10,772 nucleotides of DNA from Cellvibrio sp. (lineage in GTDB: Bacteria > Pseudomonadota > Gammaproteobacteria > Pseudomonadales > Cellvibrionaceae), in the NCBI GenBank assembly GCA_021323495.1, contig JAJQJO010000224.1, positions 1 through 10,772 on the forward strand. The letters run 5' to 3'. Numbering within the stretch: position 1 is the stretch's first letter; each line of letters opens with the position of its first letter. The position numbers and the translations under genes were made by a program. The notes under the pieces were generated by a model. It was not told the origin of the DNA. It made no database searches and was given only the letters and a program-made list of their open reading frames with translations. Shown here in pieces: positions 1 to 6,783 of the stretch.

Positions 1-1
1 C

Positions 2-403
2 GACCGCGCCATCAAACTTACCACCGCACTCTATTACACCCCCAATGGCCGTTCGATCCAGGCACAGGGTATCGAACCGGATGTGAATGTCGAACGCGTG
101 CAGGTGACCGCCTTCCAACAGGGTTTGGCAACGACTGAAGCCGATCTCGCCCGCCATCTTGGCAACAGCAAAGGCGGTACGGAAAGCACGAGTAAGGATC
201 GCTCCAACAAACGCATCAGCAGCGCCGAATTGCTGAAAGAAGACAACCAATTGCATGAGGCATTGAACCTGCTCAAAGGGTTGAATATTTTTATCCAGAA
301 TACCCCGTTCGCTGCTGCTCCCGCAGAGCCGGCACCGATAGCACCAGATATAGTCGTACACCCCGAATTACCCGGTGAAGGCGAACGCGAAGAAAGCGAA
401 TAA
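2..403 (+). CDS. ctpA: C-terminal processing peptidase (S41 family, CtpA type), 3' part only
   Basis: This is the last 133 codons of a gene that begins before the window. The reading frame is open from base 2 to the TAA at 401-403. The first visible residues include the LTTALYYTPNGRSIQ stretch and then QGIEPDV, which is the hallmark end of the S41 tail-specific protease domain. The catalytic Ser/Lys and the PDZ domain would lie upstream of the window. The remaining part is a family-typical variable tail, here polar and then Ala/Pro-rich with an acidic end (EGEREESE). CtpA-type enzymes are periplasmic proteases that trim cell-envelope proteins, including peptidoglycan hydrolases. The following deacetylase-like gene starts 4 bases after the stop, matching the conserved envC-ctpA-yibQ order. 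The family call is firm; the exact substrate cannot be seen. Confidence 0.92.
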   Translation, partial: DRAIKLTTALYYTPNGRSIQAQGIEPDVNVERVQVTAFQQGLATTEADLARHLGNSKGGTESTSKDRSNKRISSAELLKEDNQLHEALNLLKGLNIFIQNTPFAAAPAEPAPIAPDIVVHPELPGEGEREESE

Positions 404-407
404 CAAC

Positions 408-1319
408 ATGCCGAAGCTGATTGCCCGCCAGTTTGCCTTCGGCCTGTTTTTGCTATTAGCGTTTGGCGCCAGCCAGCCCCTGTATGCCCAGGGACGCCTG
501 GCGATTATCATCGATGATATCGGCTACAACCTGGCGCTGGGTAAGCGCACCGCTGACCTAAGCGGCGATTTCACCCTAGCCATTTTGCCCTTCACTCCCC
601 ACGGTATTGAGCTGGCCGAGCGCGCCCATCAACGCGGCAAAGAAATTATGCTGCACGCACCCATGAGCAACCGCCACAACTATCCACTCGGGCGCGGCGG
701 GCTGGTGAGTGGCATGCAGCGCGCGGAGTTTCTCGCAGTACTGCGCCAGAACCTGGCCAGCATTCCGTACATAAAGGGCCTCAACAATCATATGGGCAGC
801 CAGCTAACCGAGCAGGCAGAACCTATGCTCTGGTTAATGGAGGAGCTAAAAACCCGGCAATTGTATTTTGTTGATAGCCGCACCAGTGCCCAAACCCAAG
901 CCTTGACCATGGCCGAAAGAATCCATCTCCCCAGCCGTAGACGAGATGTTTTCCTGGACGATGAACGAACTCCGGCCGCGATCAAATACCAGTTGCTGCG
1001 CGCCCTGAAACAAGCGCAACAACAGGGGTCAGCAATCGCCATCGGCCATCCCTATCAGGAAACCCTTGCCCAACTGGAGCAACTGCAATCCCTGCTGGAG
1101 CAGCATCAGGTACAGCTGGTCAGCGCCTCCCAACTTATGTCCCCCGCTCAAACTATGTCGTATAACGGGGCTCAAACAGAGCGTATGCGAGGAGCTGCGA
1201 TGGCTTGCCAGGCGCCACCTATGGGGTTGTGGCCACAGACTTGGGTACCGGTTGACCCGTTTGCGGATTTGGAAATATCTGAATGGTTAAGTCGATCTGA
1301 AGACCAGCAGGGGAACTAA
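408..1319 (+). CDS. yibQ: Divergent polysaccharide deacetylase family protein (YibQ/DUF610 type)
   Basis: A 303-residue exported protein of the divergent polysaccharide deacetylase family. I chose the ATG at 408 because it gives a clean signal peptide: a short basic start (MPKLIAR), a hydrophobic core at about residues 9-20, and likely cleavage after LYA at residue 27. An in-frame GTG at 375 would add 11 polar residues and overlap ctpA. The mature protein opens with LAIIIDDIGYN, where Asp36-Asp37 match the metal-site aspartates of NodB-type deacetylases. Other family motifs are MLHAPMS (His83), NNHMGS (His128), FVDSRT (Asp156) and IGHPY (His214). The family sits beside envC and ctpA in many gammaproteobacteria, suggesting a periplasmic envelope role, but its substrate is not established. 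After about residue 245 there is a C-terminal extension of about 58 residues that I do not recognise. It ends 17 bases from the convergent stop of the transport operon. Confidence 0.9.
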   Translation: MPKLIARQFAFGLFLLLAFGASQPLYAQGRLAIIIDDIGYNLALGKRTADLSGDFTLAILPFTPHGIELAERAHQRGKEIMLHAPMSNRHNYPLGRGGLVSGMQRAEFLAVLRQNLASIPYIKGLNNHMGSQLTEQAEPMLWLMEELKTRQLYFVDSRTSAQTQALTMAERIHLPSRRRDVFLDDERTPAAIKYQLLRALKQAQQQGSAIAIGHPYQETLAQLEQLQSLLEQHQVQLVSASQLMSPAQTMSYNGAQTERMRGAAMACQAPPMGLWPQTWVPVDPFADLEISEWLSRSEDQQGN

Positions 1320-1336
1320 GCCGCGCTTTGCCCAGC

Positions 1337-2404
1337 TCAAGTCGGAACTCGATAAAAGCGGTTACGGACCCATTCCAATGTATAAATCGCGCCCCAAGCG
1401 TAGAGCGCCACAGCCGTAAACAATGCCAGACGTGTCATTGAGGCAGTAAAAACATCTTTGCCATTGGCGCTATCTTGCACCGCAGGCCCCAGAAAAATCA
1501 CCAGTGTAATCATCGCATTCATCCAGAATGAGGGCGGATATTTGCTGGGGTGAATCCGATACAAGCGCAACGCCAACCAGCAGAAGGCGAGCATCATCCA
1601 CAGCACAAACATCCACAGTGACGGCCATAGCGTCAGCCCCTGCCAAACCAGCATGGCCAACAGAGCACCGAGCAAAGTAGATCCAACCAACTCGTGTCCG
1701 GCCTCTTTGGCGGTTAATGTACTGGCCTGCTGGCTTAAGGTCGCCGTTTTCATGATAGCAGCCATATAGAGCGACGGGTTTTGCAACGCCAGTAGCAGCA
1801 CCGGCAAAACAATGACAATACCGCGCAGCGCAGTCCAGATCGCCATTTCACTATCGGGTTGTGTCGGTTTTGGAAGCTGGACAAGTTGAATATCGGGCCA
1901 AACCAAATACACCAGGGTTCCACACGCAGCAGCCAAAATAATGCCCCCGGCCAAAGCGTGAATCACCGCTAATGCCAGTGCCTGTTCCTGTACACCAGCG
2001 ACAGGAATCAGCGTGAAAGTCACTATCAACAGGCTTAACAACGGGTGGGATTTTTTGGTTCCGATATAAAATACGGTAAACAATACCAACACAATCAACA
2101 GAATGGCGGCAACAGCATAGTTTTCCAGCAAAGGAACAAGTAGTACCCCCACCCCGGTGAGCAGACAAAAAACTCCGGCGAGCACCGCGCTTTTCACCAG
2201 CGCCATTGGCGGGCCGGGCTTGCTGAGCAATAACACCACCATCAGTAAACTGACATGTGGCACCGCAAATGGAACACCGTAAACTGCAACCATTGCAAGG
2301 CCAATACCAAACACCAGGCGCAGCACAAAACGGCTTACCTGATCGATTGGTCGGCTTGTTGGCCTGGTAAACCCCAGCTTGATAAACACTGACTTAGTAA
2401 ACAT
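1337..2404 (-). CDS. DUF2955 / FUSC-like inner-membrane transport protein
   Basis: A 355-residue polytopic membrane protein and the last gene of the transport operon. Hydrophobic segments lie at about 26-48, 50-61, 66-90, 96-115, 120-138 and 141-169. A hydrophilic linker covers about 170-187, followed by segments at about 188-208, 238-256, 260-281, 291-309 and 322-343. This two-block pattern, with the HELVGSTLLGALLA stretch at 237-250 opening the second block, resembles fusaric-acid-resistance (FUSC) type proteins such as AaeB and fits the DUF2955 family, which commonly pairs with HlyD-type adaptors. It is shorter than AaeB and lacks a large cytoplasmic insert. Its ATG overlaps the end of the HlyD gene by 11 bases, so translation is probably coupled. 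The likely role is the inner-membrane component of an export pump; the substrate is unknown. The family call rests on pattern recognition, not on a search. Confidence 0.8.
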   Translation of the reverse strand: MFTKSVFIKLGFTRPTSRPIDQVSRFVLRLVFGIGLAMVAVYGVPFAVPHVSLLMVVLLLSKPGPPMALVKSAVLAGVFCLLTGVGVLLVPLLENYAVAAILLIVLVLFTVFYIGTKKSHPLLSLLIVTFTLIPVAGVQEQALALAVIHALAGGIILAAACGTLVYLVWPDIQLVQLPKPTQPDSEMAIWTALRGIVIVLPVLLLALQNPSLYMAAIMKTATLSQQASTLTAKEAGHELVGSTLLGALLAMLVWQGLTLWPSLWMFVLWMMLAFCWLALRLYRIHPSKYPPSFWMNAMITLVIFLGPAVQDSANGKDVFTASMTRLALFTAVALYAWGAIYTLEWVRNRFYRVPT

Positions 2405-3530
2405 AGGACAGCAGGCTCATCAGCTGCAAATAGAGCCAACCCAATCCGTTCATCAGGCCAGCGTCTGCGGTGTAAATCATCACGTCGGCCTGACCGCCTA
2501 CGCGCACTCCCGCAATCCGTTTAACTTCACTTGGCTCAAGCTCGATCGCCACTGGAAAACGCTGCGATTGCCTTAACCAGTCACGATTGTTTTCGATCGT
2601 CGGCAGGCTGCCAGTTGGTGCTGCCTTACCGGAACTGACACCATTACCGATACTGCGTACTTTGCCTTTCAATACTTCACCGGGCATCACATCGAGCAGA
2701 ATTCGCACCTCATTACCCACTTTGACATTACCCAGGTTGTTTTCAGTCAGCTCCGCATTAATCCACACATCATGGATCGCAATCAGCGTCATCGCTGGCG
2801 CACCCGCCTGGGCAAAGTGCCCGGTGTCGGTACTCAGATCAGTGATCAAGCCACGCGCTGGCGCAATCACCGTGGTTCGTTTCCGGTCAAGCTCGGCCTT
2901 GGCCATGGCTAAACGCGCGCTTTCAAGTTTGGCGTTATTAGTCTCGTCACCACCCATATTTTCCTGCGCCCGTACAACCTCAGCCTTTGCTACGGCCACT
3001 TTGGCGCGAGCCTCCTCCCGTCCAGCCTGTGCCGTTTCAAGCCGTCGCACCGAAATCGCGCCGGGGTCTTCGGCATAAAGGGTTTCCTGCCGGTGAGCAT
3101 CTTGCTCAGCTTGCAAACGCGCTGCCTCAGCAGCGCGCAGCGACGCTTTGGCCGAATCGACTGCGGCAGTTGAAGCGCCTAAACCCCGGCGCGCTGACTC
3201 GTAGTCAGCTTTGGCACGATCCAAAGCAATCTGGTAGGTCTCGGGATCGACTTCAAAGAGTGGCTGATCTTTTTTTACGTCGTCATTGTTTTTTACCCAG
3301 ACATTGGTAACCGTGCCGGAAACCTCTGCCGCCACCGGAATAACAAACGCCTGCACCCTTGCCTGGGATGTATAAGGCGTCAATCGGTCCGCAACAAAAT
3401 ACCAGATCAGGCTGAGTACAATCAGCGCCAGCAAACCCAGCTGGATTTTCCGCGCTGCTTGACCGGGCGGAGCTGCTTCGGAAGTGGATAAAGGCACCTC
3501 AGGCGCTGAATCAGATGTCGTTGTATTCAT
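2394..3530 (-). CDS. HlyD-family periplasmic adaptor (membrane fusion protein, EmrA/AaeA type)
   Basis: A 378-residue membrane fusion protein. Residues 1-28 are polar and cytoplasmic. One N-terminal transmembrane anchor spans about 29-47. The first half of the lipoyl/barrel-sandwich domain is about 60-95 (VAAEVSGTV, then VKKDQPLFEVDP). A long Ala/Glu/Arg-rich coiled-coil hairpin covers about 96-215. The second lipoyl half starts at VIAPARGLITDL (about 221), with PARG matching the usual apolar-P-x-x-G turn. A beta-barrel domain follows to about 355. Such adaptors bridge an inner-membrane pump and an outer-membrane channel. The ATG directly abuts the stop of the channel gene upstream, and the end overlaps the DUF2955 start. 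An oddity is the hydrophobic C-terminus (GLGWLYLQLMSLLSYVY), which could touch or enter the membrane. The family call is firm; the substrate is unknown. Confidence 0.92.
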   Translation of the reverse strand: MNTTTSDSAPEVPLSTSEAAPPGQAARKIQLGLLALIVLSLIWYFVADRLTPYTSQARVQAFVIPVAAEVSGTVTNVWVKNNDDVKKDQPLFEVDPETYQIALDRAKADYESARRGLGASTAAVDSAKASLRAAEAARLQAEQDAHRQETLYAEDPGAISVRRLETAQAGREEARAKVAVAKAEVVRAQENMGGDETNNAKLESARLAMAKAELDRKRTTVIAPARGLITDLSTDTGHFAQAGAPAMTLIAIHDVWINAELTENNLGNVKVGNEVRILLDVMPGEVLKGKVRSIGNGVSSGKAAPTGSLPTIENNRDWLRQSQRFPVAIELEPSEVKRIAGVRVGGQADVMIYTADAGLMNGLGWLYLQLMSLLSYVY

Positions 3531-5025
3531 TTATTGGCTCGATATGGGTTCGCTCATCACGGGATTGCTGACCTGAACAGGCACTTCCAGCAAATCGCCC
3601 CAATTGCTTCGCTCTTTCATGGTGTTGATGGTGGCATCATCCAGCAGCACAGCGGGACGGCTGACTTCCCATGCCCCACCCATCGCCTTGTAAACCGCAA
3701 TCAGGCTGCTCACCACATTGCCGCGATTGCTGACTACCCGTTCTTGTTGGCTAAACAGTGAGCGCTGGGCATCAAGCACTCGCTCAAAGTCCGCCATGCC
3801 TTCGCGATACTGGATGTTGGCAATATCGAGTGAGCGCTGTGCCGCAACCTGGCCTTGATCCAGTAAATCCACTTGCTCCAGACTTTTGACATAGGAAATT
3901 GCGGCATCATCCACCTCTCGCGCCGCTTGCAAGATTGAATCCCGATACAACTCCGTCAATTGTTGGAAGCGAGCGTCCTGGACCCGTACGTTGTTTCTGA
4001 TGCGACCGTAATCAAAAATATTCCAGGTAAAACTTGGCCCAATGCCTGAATCTACCGTGGTTGGCGAACCTGAAATCGAGCTGGCAGATACACCGAGCGA
4101 GCCCAGCAAGACCAGCGACGGGTATAAATCCGCTTCCGCAATACCAATCAGCGATGACTGGGCGATTAACTGCATTTCTGCCGCACGGATATCGGGACGC
4201 CGCCGCAGCATATCGGCAGGCAAATCAGCGATCATCACCAGGCTGGCCTGTGGCAGGACGCCCCGGTCAACGTTCATTTCGAGTATGGGTCCGGGCGGAC
4301 GAGCCAGTAAGATTGACAATGCGTTCTGGGTTTGACGCAGCGATGCTTCAAGGGGAGGAATGCTGGCCAGCGTAGCCAGGTACTGTGTTTTTGCTTGTTG
4401 GAATGGCGGCGTTGCTGTGGGCAATGTTCAGGCGCGACTCCAAGGTGCGAATGGCCACATAAAATTGCGCAGTTTGTGCGGCGAGCAGAATCGCTACCTC
4501 ATCATATTGGGCGAGCGATGCCAGAAAGTTGGCATCAGCAGCTTCCATACCTCGCTTAAAGCGACCCCAGAAATCCAGCTCCCACGCGACTCCCAGCTCC
4601 GCCGTATACAGCCATTGATTGGATGAACCTCCACCCGACTGGCGGCGCTCGATATTAAGCGCACTGCCGCTGAGTTGTTGCACCTGCGGATACATGGCGC
4701 TGCCTGCGATACCCTGTTGTGCTCTCGCTTCCATCAAGCGCAAGGCAGCTACTTTCATCGAATGATTGCTACCTAAAACCCCTGTAATCAGCGAATCCAG
4801 TACCGGATCATTAAACTGTCGCCACCATTGTCCCTGCTCGGTCCAACCGGGTTTTTCGCTGAGGGTTTTGGGTGCACTGTTCAGGCTATCGCTCTGCCAG
4901 TCCGACGCAAGGTCGGTGTCAGGGCGCACATAATCGGGCCCTAGCACCGTACAGGCCTGCATACTGATACTGGCCAGCAGTAAACATGCGGCACGTTGCA
5001 GGCCGACCTTGGCAGGCGCAGCCAT
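3531..5025 (-). pseudogene. NodT-type outer-membrane efflux lipoprotein, broken by an internal deletion and frameshift
   Basis: The gene starts at the ATG at 5025, with AAGGA six bases upstream. A lipoprotein signal ends in SMQAC (Cys25), and the GPDYVRP start that follows is typical of RND-type outer-membrane factors. The first frame is normal up to Ile208 (codon 4404-4402), then runs through 17 aberrant residues to a stop at 4348. Homology resumes one base out of phase at QQAKTQYLATLASIPPLE (codon at 4400) and continues to 3531. This second part holds LRRRPDIRAAE, NIFDYGR and the second TolC-type repeat. Comparison with that repeat (YVKSLEQ to AQRSL) indicates that about 22 residues are missing at the junction. 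A TTG at 4424 could in principle start the second part, but I see no reason to believe it is used. Upstream the gene is 2 bases from the permease stop, and downstream it abuts the HlyD gene. It is either a real loss of the channel or a sequencing or assembly error. Confidence 0.85.
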
Positions 5026-5027
5026 GT

Positions 5028-6158
5028 TTATTCCTTGGCTACCTCAAGAGCTACCCCAACAACTACCGGCGGCGAATCAGGCAAAGGATCAGGATTCATC
5101 GCAACCCAGCTCATAAAGATTTGGTAGCCCAACGCCAGCAGCGTTGCGCCAACGAACATGCCCAGAATGCCGCCCGATACCATCCCGCCCAATGCGCCGA
5201 GCAAAATCACCGGCATAGGTGCGTCGACGCCACGTCCGAGCATTAAAGGCTTCAGGATATTGTCGGCCAAGCCCGCTACCGCCAGCAGAACAGAATAGAA
5301 AATTGCAGGCAAGGTGTCATGCGTGCCCCCGATCCAGATATAGGCTACGGCAGGAACGACGATAACGACCGCAGGTACTTGCGCGATCCCCAACACTAGC
5401 GCAATCACCGCCAGAACACCGGCAAACGGAATATCGGCCAACATCAAACTCAGACCCAGCAAAATCGACTGGATAAAGGCCACGCCAATCACACCTTGCG
5501 CCACTGCGCGGATAGTCTTGGTGGACAGCACAGTAAATTGCTCGCCCCGGTCCGATCCGACCAGACGACAGCTAATGGCACGAGCACTTTCATGACCACC
5601 TGCGCCAAAAGCCATGATCACCCCGGCGATGATGAACGAAAATAAAAACAGCAGCATGTCGCTACCAATACCTGCGACAAATCCCAGTGATGCTTTTGCC
5701 AGATGGCCGATTTTAGGTTGCAACGACTGAATCAGCGCGGGCAGATCACTCGCAGCCATACCCCACACCGCATGCAATTTCTCGCCGATAATCGGCCAGG
5801 TCGCCACCTTATCTGAAGGCGGCGGGACCACCAATGTATTGTCCCTCATCCCGTGAATCAGGCTAGTCACAGAATTAGCAAGGGAGTCTGCCAGCAGGAC
5901 TACGGGAACGAAAATCAGCAAAACACCCAACAACACCAGGACCGTAGACGCCAGCCCTTGTTTACCATTCATCTTTCTGGCCAGCCTCTGCTGCATGGGG
6001 TACAGCGTCACTGCCAGAATCAAAGCCCAAAGCATCAGCGTCATAAAGGGGGCAAAGATTTTGTAGCAAAAACTCACCAGAACAACGATCAGTCCGGCCT
6101 GAATCAGTACGTCAAGCAAGCGGCGCGAGAGCAATTTCTGCAGGGTAATATCGAACAT
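5028..6158 (-). CDS. AI-2E family (PerM/YdiK-type) membrane permease
   Basis: A 376-residue membrane protein and the first gene of the transport operon. I prefer the ATG at 6158, because GAGG lies 8 bases before it. An in-frame ATG at 6164 and a GTG at 6200 are possible, but the GTG has no ribosome-binding site. About eight transmembrane segments are visible, near residues 16-34, 36-54, 68-90, 149-176, 217-240, 244-271, 281-298 and 315-346. A soluble stretch lies at about 91-148. The region DNILKPLMLGRGVD, followed by a Gly-rich hydrophobic tail, is the AI-2E transporter family signature. The WPIIGEKL and IRAVAQGV stretches recall E. coli YdiK, which is of similar length. Family members have been linked to autoinducer export and to Na+/H+ antiport, so the name does not fix the substrate. 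The stop is 2 bases from the outer-membrane channel start, so the genes are almost certainly co-transcribed. Confidence 0.88.
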   Translation of the reverse strand: MFDITLQKLLSRRLLDVLIQAGLIVVLVSFCYKIFAPFMTLMLWALILAVTLYPMQQRLARKMNGKQGLASTVLVLLGVLLIFVPVVLLADSLANSVTSLIHGMRDNTLVVPPPSDKVATWPIIGEKLHAVWGMAASDLPALIQSLQPKIGHLAKASLGFVAGIGSDMLLFLFSFIIAGVIMAFGAGGHESARAISCRLVGSDRGEQFTVLSTKTIRAVAQGVIGVAFIQSILLGLSLMLADIPFAGVLAVIALVLGIAQVPAVVIVVPAVAYIWIGGTHDTLPAIFYSVLLAVAGLADNILKPLMLGRGVDAPMPVILLGALGGMVSGGILGMFVGATLLALGYQIFMSWVAMNPDPLPDSPPVVVGVALEVAKE

Positions 6159-6208
6159 GATCATGGCCTCGGATGGAGAAGTTATGTCACCAAGGTTCAC
6201 TATAGTTC

Positions 6209-6238
6209 AATATTTTTACTGTCCTTGTAGTGTCTCAA
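6209..6238 (-). promoter_or_regulatory. Possible sigma70 promoter of the transport operon
   Basis: On the minus strand TTGAGA (6233-6238; five of six match TTGACA) is followed after 18 bases by AATATT (6209-6214; four of six match TATAAT). This places transcription about 45 bases before the preferred permease start. A separate TATAGT at 6200-6205 is an alternative -10 box but has no good -35 partner. This is a by-eye match in AT-rich DNA and is weak. Confidence 0.3.
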
Positions 6239-6407
6239 TGAAATTAATCATCGAATCAGACATCTAAATGCACAGATCGTATTTCGCCACCGATTTAGTC
6301 TTTAAAACCTAAAAAATGACACCTAAATCCCAAAAAACGCTCTTTAGGTTATAAAAAAGTTTACTTAAAAGACCAACTAAATCTAGCGGGTACTTCTTAA
6401 TGCTGTC

Positions 6408-6426
6408 TATAATCACCGAGGGTGAT
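6408..6426 (+). promoter_or_regulatory. TATAAT box overlapped by a perfect dyad, upstream of the DUF6316-like gene
   Basis: TATAAT at 6408-6413 is a consensus -10 box. No -35-like hexamer lies 16-18 bases upstream (6384-6391 is GC-rich), so the promoter may need an activator. ATCACC (6412-6417), GAG, GGTGAT (6421-6426) is a perfect inverted repeat of 6 bases per arm that begins inside the -10 box and runs across the expected start site. That is a natural position for a repressor operator, or for a small hairpin at the 5' end of the transcript. The gene begins about 55 bases further on. Confidence 0.45.
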
Positions 6427-6481
6427 ATTTGATCACTCCTTGAGGGATTCGATTTTTCAGGAACTATAGCGAGGGGCTTAT

Positions 6482-6706
6482 ATGGCTACATCAAACAGAG
6501 CGGGCGAACAAGGTTCGGTACCTTCACGTCATGGGCGCTACTTACAAAAAGACGGTTATTGGTACTACACCACCCGTGAAGGCGTGGATATAGGGCCTTT
6601 TGATAGCCGCGACGATGCCGAAACAGGCGTTGGGGAATTTATTGATTTTATCCAGGCGTCCGAACCCAAAGTTTCGGATATGCTAAAACAGTACCGCGCG
6701 GCCTGA
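6482..6706 (+). CDS. Small DUF6316-like protein, function unknown
   Basis: A 74-residue soluble protein with no signal peptide or membrane segment. The start is supported by GAGGGG at 6471-6476, about six bases before the ATG. Residues 1-17 are polar. Then comes a compact motif block: GYWYYTTREG (25-34), IGPFDSRDDAETGV (37-50) and an amphipathic helix EFIDFIQ (52-58). The pattern of an aromatic strand, TREG, GPF and an acidic Asp/Glu-Ala helix fits the small DUF6316-type proteins that I associate with pseudomonads and relatives; no function is known to me. The gene stands alone, with its own promoter-like region in front and a strong terminator behind. It is therefore monocistronic and not part of either neighbouring operon. 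Codon use and the ribosome-binding site look normal, so it is very likely a real gene. The family assignment is from memory and moderate. Confidence 0.8.
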   Translation: MATSNRAGEQGSVPSRHGRYLQKDGYWYYTTREGVDIGPFDSRDDAETGVGEFIDFIQASEPKVSDMLKQYRAA

Positions 6707-6728
6707 AGTAAGCTTTAGGCCGGACATA

Positions 6729-6759
6729 AAAAAAGGGCGCTTACTGAGTGCCCTTTTTT
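6729..6759. terminator. Bidirectional rho-independent terminator
   Basis: GGGCGC (6735-6740) pairs with GTGCCC (6748-6753, one G-U pair) around a 7-base loop. Six A bases precede the stem and six T bases follow it, so each strand reads stem-loop then T-tract. It lies 22 bases after the DUF6316-like stop and 24 bases after the hisF stop, so it probably ends both convergent transcripts. Confidence 0.9.
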
Positions 6760-6783
6760 GTTGTGCAAAAAATGCTTCTGCCG

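Larger units (their letters stand above)
6159..6481. other. AT-rich intergenic regulatory region between two divergent genes
   Basis: These 323 bases separate the divergent permease and DUF6316-like genes and carry no convincing gene. The middle is visibly more AT-rich than the flanking genes. It repeats short CTAAAT-type words on both strands: 6264-6269 and 6323-6328 forward, 6293-6298 reverse, and 6377-6382 forward. It also holds an AACCTAAA/TTTAGGTT inverted pair at 6306-6313 and 6343-6350. GATTTAGT (6292-6299) is the exact complement of ACTAAATC (6376-6383). The right part has a TATAAT box and a dyad, listed separately. Activator or repressor binding is an inference. Confidence 0.5.

Noticed and set aside
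375..407. GTG at 375 as the start of the yibQ-type gene
   Set aside because: It overlaps ctpA by 29 bases, lacks a ribosome-binding site and puts a polar stretch before an otherwise normal signal peptide. The ATG at 408 is better.
2587..3078. Long plus-strand open frame of 163 codons opposite the HlyD gene
   Set aside because: It is antisense to a clear HlyD protein, has a Ser/Ala/Arg-rich composition typical of a reverse frame, and shows no motif or ribosome-binding site.
4034..4375. Plus-strand open frames opposite the broken channel gene
   Set aside because: The minus strand carries recognisable NodT motifs through this stretch, and the plus frames have no recognisable features.
6159..6200. 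GTG at 6200 as the start of the permease
   Set aside because: No ribosome-binding site precedes it, while the ATG at 6158 has GAGG at good spacing and begins a normal N-terminus for the family.
6261..6383. CRISPR array or replication iterons
   Set aside because: The repeated words are only 6-8 bases, irregularly spaced and on both strands, with no cas or rep gene nearby.
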